Positions 49,814-59,549 of a DNA stretch of 64,000 nucleotides are shown in pieces. The notes beneath the pieces are model-generated. The model ran no database searches. It was given only the letters and a program-made list of their open reading frames with translations, and was not told the origin of the DNA. Each line of letters starts with the position of its first letter. The stretch's first letter is position 1. Origin of the DNA: Peptococcaceae bacterium UBA7702 (lineage in GTDB: Bacteria; Bacillota; Dehalobacteriia; UBA7702); assembly GCA_002482535.1 (NCBI GenBank), contig DLGE01000001.1, positions 717,513 through 781,512 on the forward strand, read 5' to 3'. The position numbers were made by a program, and so were the translations under genes.

Positions 49814-50374
49814 TTAACCGCAAAAGTTGTTTAACTTCTTCCCTTCAGAGAAAGGTTGTCCAATCACACTTTCTAAATTGCAATAACTGAATCCCATCAT
49901 GATAACCGGATCAATTTTGATTGGATCGGGCTTACCGTTTATCAGGCAATCCTCGTTAACAAATGCGGCGACAATATCGCCGAAAAACATCGTGAAGCCC
50001 CGTATTTCCGTTTTGTCACAAACGTTGCAAAGAAAGTTTAAGGAACATTCCGCGATCATCGGCGCCTGACCCGTCTGATCAAAAAAGGGTGTAAATAGCC
50101 CCGACTTATCCGTATTCTTACCAGAGACGGTGCCACAGAAATCCAGCTCTTTTACCAATCTGGAAGAAGGAATGTTGACACTGAAAGAGCCGGTCCGCAT
50201 AATTCCCTCTGTAATATAGTGCGTATTCATCAAAGAAACGCATAATACCGGTTCCAGGCAAGCACACCCCCCTGCTCCTACCGTCGTATAAGTCGGCCTT
50301 TCATTCACCGTTGCGCCAACAATCATGCCCGGGAACGGTCCCACCCCTTGGTTTTCAAGTTTCACTTTTTTCAT
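49814..50374 (-). CDS. Flavin reductase-like, FMN-binding split-barrel protein
   Basis: A 186-residue protein of the flavin-reductase domain family, with GAxVNERPT near residue 22, NTHYITEGI, and TGSFSVNIPS. Such proteins bind FMN and reduce flavins or act as small flavoproteins. It converges with the phosphotransferase gene. GAAGGGGGAAATG precedes the ATG. Whether it belongs to the amine cluster is unclear. Confidence 0.82.
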   Translation of the reverse strand: MKKVKLENQGVGPFPGMIVGATVNERPTYTTVGAGGCACLEPVLCVSLMNTHYITEGIMRTGSFSVNIPSSRLVKELDFCGTVSGKNTDKSGLFTPFFDQTGQAPMIAECSLNFLCNVCDKTEIRGFTMFFGDIVAAFVNEDCLINGKPDPIKIDPVIMMGFSYCNLESVIGQPFSEGKKLNNFCG

Positions 50375-50514
50375 TACATTTCCCCCTTCGTAAAATATAG
50401 ATCACAAGATAACAGAAACGCGGCAATCCGACAAAAGCCACACATTCAGTCTGTCTGCACAATCTTATGATACCATGAATCTATGTAAAAAATAAGTCGC
50501 TATCCCCTTTGGTA

Positions 50515-50553
50515 CAAAAATAACGCTGAACCCAAAACAATCGAGTCCAGCGT
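50515..50553 (-). terminator. Terminator of the first tRNA-Leu(GAG) gene
   Basis: ACGCTGGAC pairs with GTTCAGCGT on the minus strand and is followed by a T run, just after the tRNA CCA. Confidence 0.6.
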
Positions 50554-50575
50554 CACACTTCCAGCTTCAAGCTGA

Positions 50576-50658
50576 TGGTGCGGCAGATGGGACTTGAACC
50601 CATACGCTCTCGCACACGCCCCTCAAACGTGCCTGTCTGCCTATTCCAGCACTGCCGC
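50576..50658 (-). tRNA. tRNA-Leu (anticodon GAG)
   Basis: An 83-base class II tRNA with acceptor GCGGCAG/CTGCCGC, discriminator A and encoded CCA. The anticodon stem CACGT/GCGTG leaves the loop TTGAGGG, giving anticodon GAG. The long variable arm GTGTGCGAGAGCGT is typical of leucine tRNA. A near-identical gene is at 53656. Confidence 0.93.
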
Positions 50659-50752
50659 ATAAAAATATGATATCATTTTTAATCATTATAGCAGATTGAC
50701 ACGAAAAATCAATGATGCGTTTTATAAAATCCGTACCTTTGCGCAAAAAACG

Positions 50753-50792
50753 AAACCCGGACTTCTTCATCAAAGAAGAGATCCGGGTTTTT
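50753..50792 (-). terminator. Terminator beside a tRNA 3'-end fragment
   Basis: AAACCCGGA...TCTTC pairs with GAAGA...TCCGGGTTT; it follows directly the 13-bp tRNA-Leu 3'-end copy at 50792. Confidence 0.6.
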
Positions 50793-50812
50793 GGTGCGGC
50801 AAATTGGGAACT
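50792..50812 (-). repeat. Fragment of the tRNA-Leu 3' end, possible attachment-site copy
   Basis: TGGTGCGGCAAAT (plus strand) is identical to the 3' end of the tRNA-Leu gene at 53656, including a base that differs from the tRNA at 50576. It is in the same direction as the tRNA. Confidence 0.6.
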
Positions 50813-50874
50813 TATTGTCAATGCTAAGGACATGGATATGCTAACATGCCCATTCCCCCAATAACCTGGGTATG

Positions 50875-53084
50875 TTATTTGAGAGCTTCGAAGCGGGTAA
50901 AGACCGTAGCTGCCTCGGCCCGAGTCGATGTATTTTGCGGACGGAAGGAACCGTCATTGTAGCCACGGAGCAAGCCCGCTTTTTCCGCAGCTTCCACATA
51001 TGTTTTTGCCCAAGGAGCAACCTTGTCCAGATCAATGAAGGCTTTGCCGCTCCCCTGATCTGTTGGCAGGGTGATGCCTGCGTAGTCCGCATAAATCATA
51101 ATCATCTTCGCCATTTCCTGACGGGAAATGCCCAGATTGGGGGAAAATTCCTGATCCGAAATGCCAGAGACGACGCCCTTATCATAGGCCCAATTTACAG
51201 CCGGCGCATACCAAGTCCCCTGTTTCACGTCAGCAAAATGGGAAGCACCTTGATAAGAAGAAAGATCCGCTCCGTCAAGGCGAGCTAAAACCGTAACGAA
51301 CATTGCCCGACTCATCTTTTCATTGGGATCAAAGCGATCTCCGCTTACGCCTTTAAAGAGACCGCGATTTACCATGTTGGCGATATTGTCGTAGAACCAA
51401 TCATCTTTCTTCACATCGTTGAAAGGATTTTCCCATTCCGTCACGGTAATATTGAAATTCTGGGTATAGTCGCTGGTTGGAGAAGCGCCGTTGACGATCT
51501 TCGCGGTCACCGTTACCGTCCCCGCCGCCGTGGTGACGAGAACATTGTCATTGATTACAGCCCCTGTCGTGCCCGCGTCCTTTACGTTCCAAAGAATGGT
51601 TTGGTTCGTTGCGTTGGTCGGTTCCACATTACCGGTGAGCGTAAGATTCGTTCCCGCCGCCACTGTTACAGGACCGCCGCTGATTTCTGTTACCGGTATA
51701 AAGGCTGTCAGCGATACTTCGTTCAAAGCATTGGTCATACGGCCATTATCATCTACATTGAGAGCAGAATCACCGGCGGCGATAAAAGATGTCCAGCTTC
51801 TGGTTTCACCGGAGACACTGTGCAAGAACCAATCGGAGACAGCCGTTTTACCGTTATTTTTTTCAATCATAACACCAAGCGAAATTTTGGAAGTGGCGGC
51901 TTCCTCTCCGCTTTTCACCACTCTTGCCGCGATTGCCGCAAAATTCGTACTACCTTTTGCGTGTACTGTTCCGCCGGCAATGCTGATCAAGCCTCTGGAA
52001 AAAATGCCGATATCATTTGTACTGACAGCCTCTATCTCGCTGTTTTCAATGGATATGGCAGACTTGCCGTATAAAGCGGAATAATATCCGGTGGCATCAA
52101 TTTCCGCACCGTTTTTAATACTGAGCGTAGCATTGGAAAAAATAGCATTCGATGATGTGCTGATAGCCTTCACTTCGCTGTTTTCAATGGTTACGTCGAT
52201 GTGCCGTATAAAGCGGGATAATACCCGGTGGCATCAATTTCCGAACCGTTTTTGATACTGAGCGCAGCATCTGAAAAAATAGCATTCGATGATGTGCTGG
52301 ATAACGTCAGTTTGGAATGATCAATCAGGATATCACAACCATTGGCCACAGCCACCGCATTTTCGCCCGATACGGAGCAATCAATCTCACTGTCTTTAAT
52401 TTCAAAATCATCGATTTCCGTACCTCCGTTCACACCGCGGGTAGCGCCTATGATTTCAATACCGCTGTTATCAATATTGATATGACCGGTAGGGACATTG
52501 ATACCGATACTGTATCCTGACATTTGGATCGTAGCATCTTCGCATAAAAAATACGAGCCTACCATATTCACATCAATGCCATCAGAACCGTAATCAACGG
52601 GGGATTCATCTGTCATTGAAATCGTGGCATCGGAAATACTGCAGCCACCCCAAGCATATATTCCGCACGTATAGTCGGTGTCCAATGTCTTGGTGGTAAT
52701 CGTAATGCTGCCCTCTCCCGAAATAGCGAGCTCCCCGAAGGTATAGATACCCCTGTTCATTTCCGTTGCCGCAGCCGGCGCAATCACATTTGAACCAACA
52801 AGAACAACGGCAAGCTCACGATCATTAAAATAGTCTCCGGCGGCAATACCATTGCCACTGTACCCGGTATCAATGGTTACATTGTTTAAAGTGAGAGTTT
52901 CCGTTGCAGGGTCATAAACAGCCGTACCTTCACCGCAGGTTACGGTATTTGCCGGTGCAGCGGTAATATCTACGCCATTTACCCAAAGTGCTGCCGGTGG
53001 AGGATCAGCAAAAACTGTTGCAGGAAGCATACCCATCATCAGCAGCAGAGATAATACGAAGACCAAAACGTTTCTTTTTTTCAT
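50875..53084 (-). pseudogene. SLH surface-protein gene split by a frameshift
   Basis: Two adjacent frames, 52191-53084 (N-terminal, 297 residues) and 50875-52173 (C-terminal, 432 residues), make one protein. The N part has a signal peptide (1-26) and beta-rich repeats; it ends ALYGTST-stop where ALYGTS-DVTIENSE would be expected. A one-base loss near 52197-52203 explains it, as the next frame restarts VTIENSEVKAIS. The C part has three SLH domains (about last 180 residues). The break is inside a tandem repeat, so it could be true decay, phase variation or a sequencing error. Confidence 0.8.
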
Positions 53085-53320
53085 TTTTATACCCCTTCAA
53101 TTTTTTTAATCGTCTCACAGTGCAGTTTTAGGGCCGACCAAGCACCGGTAAAACTGCTGGATCTTTCTTTAGAATGCATTTTTTCAATTTATCGATAGGA
53201 AAATAAGAGATTCATTCCGTTTACCAAGGGCCACAGTCTTTTGCGATCAGTGCTTTTGCCTCCCTTCATTTGATATACAGTCCCCATATGCCGCCTATTG
53301 ATAGAATCCATTGTTCATGC

Positions 53321-53393
53321 TGCCGCATTTCCCAAGGTTAAGCGTGTAGTCATGGGACAGTGAACCGCCGTGTATCAGATTTTATCGACAACC
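53321..53393 (+). repeat. Degenerate copy of the dispersed palindromic repeat
   Basis: CCAAGGTTAAG, CAGTGAACCGCCGTGTATCAG and TTTTATCGACAACCT match parts of copies 1 and 2, with the central tip deleted. Confidence 0.5.
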
Positions 53394-53603
53394 TGTGCAA
53401 AAGTCTGTTCTGCCCAAATTGAAAGCCATCTGGTTTTCAACTTTTTAACATATTAATTTAATAATAACAATATACTTGAAATATTGTCAATAGTCTTTCA
53501 TAAAGATTTATTAGACTTTTTACAATAATGAAAGCTGCATTTTAAGATCATTAACGATCATCATAAATATAAATAAGCTTTAAGGCAAATAATCAAGAGG
53601 GAA

Positions 53604-53652
53604 TTTTGTAAATAAAAAAGACATATCTTCATTTTAATGGAAGATATGTCTT
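53604..53652 (-). terminator. Terminator of the second tRNA-Leu(GAG) gene
   Basis: GACATATCTTC pairs with GAAGATATGTC and is followed by T on the minus strand. Confidence 0.7.
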
Positions 53653-53655
53653 TTC

Positions 53656-53738
53656 TGGTGCGGCAAATGGGACTTGAACCCATACGCTCTCGCACACGCC
53701 CCTCAAACGTGCCTGTCTGCCTATTCCAGCACTGCCGC
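53656..53738 (-). tRNA. tRNA-Leu (anticodon GAG), second copy
   Basis: An 83-base tRNA nearly identical to the one at 50576. The one change seen is in the 3' acceptor strand (TTGCCGC instead of CTGCCGC), which makes a G-U pair at position 7:66. Anticodon loop TTGAGGG, encoded CCA. Confidence 0.93.
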
Positions 53739-53779
53739 ACAACACAGCATGAATAGTATAGCAAAATCAACATAAAAAA

Positions 53780-54373
53780 TCAATAGTTATTTTTTTTAAA
53801 TTTTCGGTACGCCCGCTTGATTTGCTTCTTTGTTTTTTGTGGATTCCCCGTATTATCAATGACGCGCTGGGCGTATTTGGCCTTTTCGTCAAAGGGCAGC
53901 TGTCTCTTGATCATGGTTTCCGCCAAGGCGGGAGTAACGCCGTCCCGCTTTAAGAGCCTCTTTTTTTGCTCCGCCTCATCGACGTACATCACCCATATTT
54001 CGTCGCATAAAGCAGTATAGCCCGCTTCAATCAACAGCGGCACCACGATGACCTGATGCTGCTTTGGGGAGGCAAAAACCCTCGCCGCCGTCGCTTCTTT
54101 GATGGCCGGATGGACAATCTCGTTGAGCTTTTTCAGTTCGTGCGCATCGGGAAAGACCTTTTCCCGTAAACGGCGGCGGTCGAGATTGCCGTCGGCAAGG
54201 ATAAATTCCAAACCAAAAGCCTTTTCAATCTTCTTCAACAGTCCGCTGCCCGGTGCGTAAAGCTCTCTGGTGATCAGATCTGTATCGATGATATCCGCTC
54301 CCAGCTGCCGCAGACAGTCAGAAGCAAGAGTTTTTCCGGAAGCAATGCCTCCCGTGAGACCGATAACCCCCAT
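53780..54373 (-). CDS. coaE: Dephospho-CoA kinase
   Basis: A 197-residue P-loop kinase. GLTGGIASGKT is the ATP loop; the CoA motif and DxD region follow (DTDLITREL). It does the last step of coenzyme A synthesis. The mutM gene is 3 bases upstream. Confidence 0.95.
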   Translation of the reverse strand: MGVIGLTGGIASGKTLASDCLRQLGADIIDTDLITRELYAPGSGLLKKIEKAFGLEFILADGNLDRRRLREKVFPDAHELKKLNEIVHPAIKEATAARVFASPKQHQVIVVPLLIEAGYTALCDEIWVMYVDEAEQKKRLLKRDGVTPALAETMIKRQLPFDEKAKYAQRVIDNTGNPQKTKKQIKRAYRKFKKNNY

Positions 54374-54376
54374 GTT

Positions 54377-55198
54377 TCACCTCTTCTGGCATTTCGGACA
54401 ATAAGACGTCGTTCTGCCGCCGCACTTCAGCGTTACAATGGTCTCACCGCAGCGGGGACAAGTCTTCCCCCCGCGGTGAAATACTTTTAGATGCTCCTGG
54501 TGACCGCCGACTCTGCCGTAACCGTCCCGGTAATCACTAAAGGTGGTTCCCCTATGGGCGATGGCTTCTTCAAGGACGGTCTCCGCCGCTTTTTTCAGCC
54601 GTTTGAGTTGACAGTTCGTCAGTTCAGAACATGGCTTTTGCGGATGGATCCGGGCTTCAAACAAAATCTCGTCAGCGTAAATGTTGCCGATGCCGGCAAT
54701 GAACTCCTGATCAAGGAGGCGGGATTTGATGGGTCCACGGCGGCTTTGCAGCCCATCTTTCACATAGTTCAGCGTAAATTGTCGGTCCATGGGTTCTAAG
54801 CCAAGCTTTTTCAAACCGCATTCCGTTTTCCCGTCCACGCCTATCGGGCAGAAACGGCCAAAACGGCGTACATCCCGGTAAAACCAACCCCCTTGGGCAA
54901 AGCGAACGATGACATGACAATGTTTGTCCTGTTCAAAATCATCCTCAAAATACACCAGCTGCCCCGTCATACGCAGATGAAGCAGCAGCTCCCTGCCGTC
55001 GTCAAGGCAGAAGATCAGGTATTTTCCCCGGCGCTTCATATCTTCCACGGCGTGGCCCAAGAGCAAAGCGCTAAAATCAGCGTCGCTGATGCCGTCGAGA
55101 ACGCCGCTATGATTGACTTCCACGGCAATCATCTCTTTGCCGCGAATATGTTCCGCTACGATTCTTCGTACTGTTTCTACTTCCGGTAATTCAGGCAT
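54377..55198 (-). CDS. mutM: Formamidopyrimidine-DNA glycosylase (Fpg)
   Basis: A 273-residue enzyme that removes 8-oxoguanine. PELPEVETVRR with catalytic Pro2, Glu3, the Lys in MKRRGKYLIF, and a C-terminal zinc finger CPRC...CPKC. It is in an operon with coaE and stands downstream of polA, which is typical for Bacillota. Confidence 0.96.
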   Translation of the reverse strand: MPELPEVETVRRIVAEHIRGKEMIAVEVNHSGVLDGISDADFSALLLGHAVEDMKRRGKYLIFCLDDGRELLLHLRMTGQLVYFEDDFEQDKHCHVIVRFAQGGWFYRDVRRFGRFCPIGVDGKTECGLKKLGLEPMDRQFTLNYVKDGLQSRRGPIKSRLLDQEFIAGIGNIYADEILFEARIHPQKPCSELTNCQLKRLKKAAETVLEEAIAHRGTTFSDYRDGYGRVGGHQEHLKVFHRGGKTCPRCGETIVTLKCGGRTTSYCPKCQKR

Positions 55199-55213
55199 AG
55201 TAACTCACTCCTC

Positions 55214-55342
55214 AGGCCGTCGACAAAGACTGATACGCGGCGAACCCTCTGGCCCACGACAGCTTGAGTACCTCTATGTACACGGCGCAGCCGCAGACCA
55301 GCGCGTTCTCCGTGTCTAAGCCTTTCTCGGCGGCCTGCTATC
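55214..55342 (-). repeat. Dispersed palindromic repeat, copy 3
   Basis: In reverse orientation it reads GGCCGCCGAGAAAGGCTTAG ... GTGTACATAGAGGTAC ... GTATCAGTCTTTGTCGACGGCCT, the same short form as copy 1, between mutM and polA. Confidence 0.8.
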
Positions 55343-55375
55343 ATTGAGCCTAAAATCCGCTTACGCGTATTTTAT

Positions 55376-57991
55376 CTACGGTCTGTTTATTTTTTCCATT
55401 TGGTACCAATCATTGCCGGCTTTCATATCCACCGTCAATGGCACTTTCAAGGGTACCGTATGTTCCATCAAATCTTTCAATAATACTTTCACCCGGTCAA
55501 ACTCATCTTTTCGGCAATCGATGATCAGTTCGTCGTGGACCTGGAGAATCATCCGGCTTTCGTATCCGCCGTCCTTTAAGGCGGCGTAGAGCTTCACCAT
55601 CACCAATTTGATGATGTCGGCAGCGCTGCCCTGGAGGGGCGTGTTCATCGCTGTACGCTCGGCAAAGGAGCGCAGATTGAAGTTCTTACTGTACAGATCC
55701 GGCAGGTAACGGCGGCGGTTCATCAAAGTCGTGGCATAACCCTTCTCCCGGGCCTCGCTGACAGTGCCGTCAAGGTATTTTTTGACATTGGGATAACGGG
55801 CAAAGTAGCCGTCAATGTATTCCTGGGCCACTTTACGGGTAGTGCCAAGGTCATTGCTGAGACCATAACTGCTGATGCCGTAAATAATGCCGAAATTTAC
55901 CACCTTCGCCGTGCGCCGCATATCGCGGTTCACCTGCTCCATGGGTACGTCAAAAATTTCTCCGGCAGTGCGGGTATGGATATCCTCATTGTGGATAAAA
56001 GAATCAATCAGCACCGGATCAGCGGCAAAATGGGCCAAAAGACGCAGCTCAATCTGGGAATAGTCGGCGGCCAACAAAATATGGTCTTCGTCACTGGCGG
56101 TGAAAGCTTTGCGGATTTTCCGCCCCTCCTCCACCCGAATGGGAATGTTCTGCAAATTGGGATCGGCGGAGGAAAGACGCCCCGTGGTCGTCACCGTTTG
56201 CAGAAATTTCGTATGGATATGCCCCGTTTTATCGGAAATCAACTTTTCCAGAGCGTCGGTATAGGTGGATTTCAGTTTGGATAGCTGGCGGTAATTGAGA
56301 ATCTCCTCGATGATGGGATGAACGTCCCTAAGGCTTTCCAGCACTTCGTTGTTGGTGGAATAACCTGTTTTTGTCTTTTTACCGTGCTGCAATGCCATTT
56401 TCTCAAAAAGCACCACGGACATCTGTTTCGGTGAATTCAGGTTGAAGGTTTCCCCAGCGTACTCGTAGATCCGCTGGGCAATGGCGGCCAACTGTTCCCC
56501 CAATTCCACGGACATCTGTTTCAGTGTCTCTTTGTCCACCCGGATACCGCGATATTCCATATCCGCCAGCACCTTCACGAGGGGGAGTTCCACGTCGCGA
56601 TAAAGGGCAAGACAATCCTTTTCCGCCAGTCTCTTTGTAAGCTCCTCCGTTAGGGGTAAGATCAGGGCCGCTTCCGCCGCTGTTTTTTCCTCCCCGAAGA
56701 GAAACGTATCATAGTTGAAATAACGGTCCGCCAAAGCGGAAAGTTGATAGGAACCACAGTTGGAATCGTCGAGATAGGCCATCATCTCCACGGCGCCGGC
56801 GATACCTGCGGGGACAATCTGATGCTCAAAACAGTAGTGATATAATAATTTCAGATCGGCGCACTGTTTTTTCAGCTGACCGTCGGACAACACCGCGGCG
56901 ATTTCCGCCGCCTGTTCCCGGCGTGAGAAGGAACAGCAGGTTTTATCCGCCGTGGCCAGATAAAGTTGATCGTTATCAAGGCAGACGCCCACCGTTTGCC
57001 CTGTGGGCAGTTTATCTTTTTCTCCCACCATTTTCAGGTCAAAGGGTTTTTCCTTGACATCGGCGAGATCAAAAAGACTCCCGTTCAAAGCAGCGCTTTG
57101 CTTTGCTTTTGCCGATGCTCCCTGTTCTTTCAGGTCATTCAATTCCCGCAGCAAACTGCGGAATTCCAGATCACGGTAGAGGGTTTTCAGCTCATCAATC
57201 TTTTTGTCCTGGGGGATCAGCTCATCCCAGGAAAAATTGAGGGGTACGTCGGTAATGACCGTCGCCAAATCCTTGGAAAGAAAGGCCATGTCCTTATCGT
57301 TGACAAGCTTTTCCTTCATTTTATTCTGGGGCAGTTCGTCGATGTGGGCATAGAGATTTTCCACGGAATCGTAGGCGGTAATCAATTTCAGCGCTGTTTT
57401 TTCGCCGACTCCCATGACGCCGGGGATATTGTCGGAGGCATCCCCCATCAGCCCTTTGACGTCGATGAGCTGGAGCGGCGCGATGCCATATTTTTCACGA
57501 AAAGCATTTTCGTCGGTTTTCACAAGGTCCGTCAACTGTTTTTTACCGCTCACCACGCTGACGCGGTCGCCCAATACCTGCAAGAGGTCTTTGTCTCCGG
57601 AAAAAATCACGGCGCTGTCCCCTGCTTCAGCAGTTTTCACCGCTAAGGTACCGATCAAGTCGTCGGCTTCATATTCTTCAGAATCAAGGCAGATATAGCC
57701 GTTCCAGTCCAAAACTTCCCGAATCAGAGGCATCTGTTCCAGCAATTCCGGATCCAGCGGCTTCCTTTGGGCTTTGTACGCCGGGTATTTTCTGTGGCGA
57801 AAGGTGTTTTTACCCTTGTCGAAGCAGATTGCCACATGGGTGGGGTTTTCCTGTTCCAAAATCTTTTGGAGCATTTTCAGAAAACCGTAAACGGCGTTGG
57901 TATAACGGCCGTCTTTCGTCTTTAAAAGCGGCAAACCGTGGTAAGCCCGGTGTAAGATGTTATTTCCATCGATCAATAATACTTTTTTCAT
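55376..57991 (-). CDS. polA: DNA polymerase I
   Basis: An 871-residue polymerase. The 5'-3' exonuclease domain (1-290) starts LIDGNNILHRAYHG; the middle domain (310-470) has lost its proofreading motifs, as usual in Bacillota; the polymerase domain (480-871) has DYSQIELRLLAH, KVVNFGIIYG and QVHDEL. The start is the ATG at 57991 with GCGAGGTG before it. A dispersed repeat lies between it and mutM. Confidence 0.96.
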   Translation of the reverse strand: MKKVLLIDGNNILHRAYHGLPLLKTKDGRYTNAVYGFLKMLQKILEQENPTHVAICFDKGKNTFRHRKYPAYKAQRKPLDPELLEQMPLIREVLDWNGYICLDSEEYEADDLIGTLAVKTAEAGDSAVIFSGDKDLLQVLGDRVSVVSGKKQLTDLVKTDENAFREKYGIAPLQLIDVKGLMGDASDNIPGVMGVGEKTALKLITAYDSVENLYAHIDELPQNKMKEKLVNDKDMAFLSKDLATVITDVPLNFSWDELIPQDKKIDELKTLYRDLEFRSLLRELNDLKEQGASAKAKQSAALNGSLFDLADVKEKPFDLKMVGEKDKLPTGQTVGVCLDNDQLYLATADKTCCSFSRREQAAEIAAVLSDGQLKKQCADLKLLYHYCFEHQIVPAGIAGAVEMMAYLDDSNCGSYQLSALADRYFNYDTFLFGEEKTAAEAALILPLTEELTKRLAEKDCLALYRDVELPLVKVLADMEYRGIRVDKETLKQMSVELGEQLAAIAQRIYEYAGETFNLNSPKQMSVVLFEKMALQHGKKTKTGYSTNNEVLESLRDVHPIIEEILNYRQLSKLKSTYTDALEKLISDKTGHIHTKFLQTVTTTGRLSSADPNLQNIPIRVEEGRKIRKAFTASDEDHILLAADYSQIELRLLAHFAADPVLIDSFIHNEDIHTRTAGEIFDVPMEQVNRDMRRTAKVVNFGIIYGISSYGLSNDLGTTRKVAQEYIDGYFARYPNVKKYLDGTVSEAREKGYATTLMNRRRYLPDLYSKNFNLRSFAERTAMNTPLQGSAADIIKLVMVKLYAALKDGGYESRMILQVHDELIIDCRKDEFDRVKVLLKDLMEHTVPLKVPLTVDMKAGNDWYQMEKINRP

Positions 57992-58080
57992 AGGCACCTC
58001 GCTTCTATATTATTTTCGCTCAAAGCCTGTAAAATCCTCTATTTTTCAAAATCCCGCTTTTTACCGTCAAAAAACGAAAA

Positions 58081-58126
58081 TAAAGCAAAAAGACCCGACA
58101 GAATACAATCTATCAGGTCTTTTTGC
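58081..58126 (-). terminator. Terminator of tRNA-Trp
   Basis: AAAAAGACCTGA...TCTGTCGGGTCTTTTT forms a stem with T run on the minus strand, right after the tRNA. Confidence 0.7.
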
Positions 58127-58202
58127 TGGCAGGGGCACAACGACTCGAACGCTGAACCAATGGATTTGGAGTCCACTACTCTACCAATTGAGCTATACCC
58201 CT
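58127..58202 (-). tRNA. tRNA-Trp (anticodon CCA)
   Basis: A 76-base tRNA including an encoded CCA. Acceptor AGGGGTA pairs with TGCCCCT; the anticodon stem GTGGA/TCCAT holds the loop CTCCAAA, giving anticodon CCA. Confidence 0.95.
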
Positions 58203-58244
58203 TTGTCGGAACGAATATAATTATAAAGGGAATTGGAAAAAAAG

Positions 58245-58667
58245 TCAATCCCTTTTTAAATCCTCTTCGGTGACGACTTGAAAGCCATTTTGCAATAACA
58301 GCGCGGCGGTTTTCCCGTTGCCGGGGATCCGTTTGCCGCGAAAGGTGCCGTCATAGATCCTGCCGCAGCCACAGGAAGGGCTGTTGGCCTTTAAGATGCA
58401 AAGAGATGCCGCGTGCTTCTTCGCAAGAGACAGGGTAACCTCAGCGCCTTTTAAAAAAGCGGCGGTGAGATCTTTCCCCTCTTTATCGACGACGCGGCCA
58501 TTTTGGATTTCCGCAGGAGGCCGCGGCGAGGAGAGACCGCCGGCGATTTCGGGACAAACGGGCAAATAGTTTTTTCCCTCCAAATAGCGAATCACATCTT
58601 CATTGTAGTTGTTGCCGCCACTGTATTTACAGTTTTCCCCGAGCAAACAGGCACTGACGATGATCAT
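58245..58667 (-). CDS. DUF523 family protein
   Basis: A 140-residue protein with the DUF523 Cys motifs: SACLLGENCKYSG near residue 5, a Cys in VCPEIAGGL and SPSCGCG near residue 97. Function unknown; a metal or iron-sulfur site is possible. It overlaps the TtcA-like gene by 4 bases. Confidence 0.88.
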   Translation of the reverse strand: MIIVSACLLGENCKYSGGNNYNEDVIRYLEGKNYLPVCPEIAGGLSSPRPPAEIQNGRVVDKEGKDLTAAFLKGAEVTLSLAKKHAASLCILKANSPSCGCGRIYDGTFRGKRIPGNGKTAALLLQNGFQVVTEEDLKRD

Positions 58668-59395
58668 ATGCTTTTCCTTTCTCCTTCTGTTTTCCCCAAT
58701 TCAAACCGTTCCAAAGCAGAAAAGGCAAGATCGATGCTGTTTTCATTGAGGGCTTTTAATTGATTTAGAATCTGCCTCATGTCTTCCCGGCAGGTGTGAC
58801 CGTGGGCGGGACAGGGATTTTCCATCACTGGCAAGGAAGCGTTAAGGGCGTGCTTTTTTAAAAGCTCCTCGGGTACGGAAAGCAAAGGACGAATCACGGT
58901 AACATCCTTTCTGTCCAAGTAAGTCAGGGGTTTAAAGGTATCGACACGCCCTGCGTAAAAAACGTTGAGCAAAAAGGTCTCTACATAATCTTCCCTGTTG
59001 TGACCGAGGGCGACTTTGGCGAAACCGTTCTTTTTGGCCAAGTCGTTTAAGGCCCCCCGACGCATTTTGGCACAGAGGGAACAGGGATTTTTTTCTTTTC
59101 TGATCTCGAAAACCACAGGGCCGATATCGGTCTTTTCCACCAAAAACGGCACGTTCATTTCAGTACAGAACGCTTGCAACTGGCTGTAATCAGCACCAAG
59201 GCCCAAATCCACGTAGCCCGCGGCCAGGGGATATTTGTATTTTGAATGCCGTAAAAAGGCTTGCAAAACCATGAGCAGGGTCAAACTGTCCTTGCCACCG
59301 GAAAGACCGACCATGATACCGTCGTCATTGGCAATGAGGCCGTGTTTTTTGATCAACGCGGCGCTGCAGCTCATAATTTCGCGAAAATAGCGCAT
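58664..59395 (-). CDS. TtcA-like ATP pyrophosphatase (tRNA thiolation)
   Basis: A 243-residue PP-loop protein: SGGKDSLTLL is the ATP motif, CSLCAKMRRG the Fe-S cysteine pair (with a further Cys in NPCPAHG). It resembles TtcA, which makes 2-thiocytidine 32 in tRNA. It overlaps the DUF523 gene. Confidence 0.88.
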   Translation of the reverse strand: MRYFREIMSCSAALIKKHGLIANDDGIMVGLSGGKDSLTLLMVLQAFLRHSKYKYPLAAGYVDLGLGADYSQLQAFCTEMNVPFLVEKTDIGPVVFEIRKEKNPCSLCAKMRRGALNDLAKKNGFAKVALGHNREDYVETFLLNVFYAGRVDTFKPLTYLDRKDVTVIRPLLSVPEELLKKHALNASLPVMENPCPAHGHTCREDMRQILNQLKALNENSIDLAFSALERFELGKTEGERKSI

Positions 59396-59462
59396 AACAG
59401 TCCCCCTTCATCTAATATATGCAAAAGCACTGATCGCTTGATCAGTGCTTTTTCCTTGTGAA

Positions 59463-59549
59463 TGGTGCCGAAGACCGGGGTCGAACCGGTACGGTGTCGC
59501 CACCACCGGATTTTGAGTCCGGCACGTCTGCCAATTCCATCACTTCGGC
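59463..59549 (-). tRNA. tRNA-Leu (anticodon CAA)
   Basis: An 87-base class II tRNA. Acceptor GCCGAAG pairs with CTTCGGC, discriminator A and encoded CCA. The stem CCGGA/TCCGG with loop CTCAAAA gives anticodon CAA. Confidence 0.94.

Larger units (their letters stand above)
53085..53655. other. Gene-free AT-rich stretch upstream of the SLH gene
   Basis: No gene seen. It holds a degenerate copy of the dispersed repeat near 53321 and the terminator of the second tRNA-Leu near 53604-53652. Confidence 0.5.
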
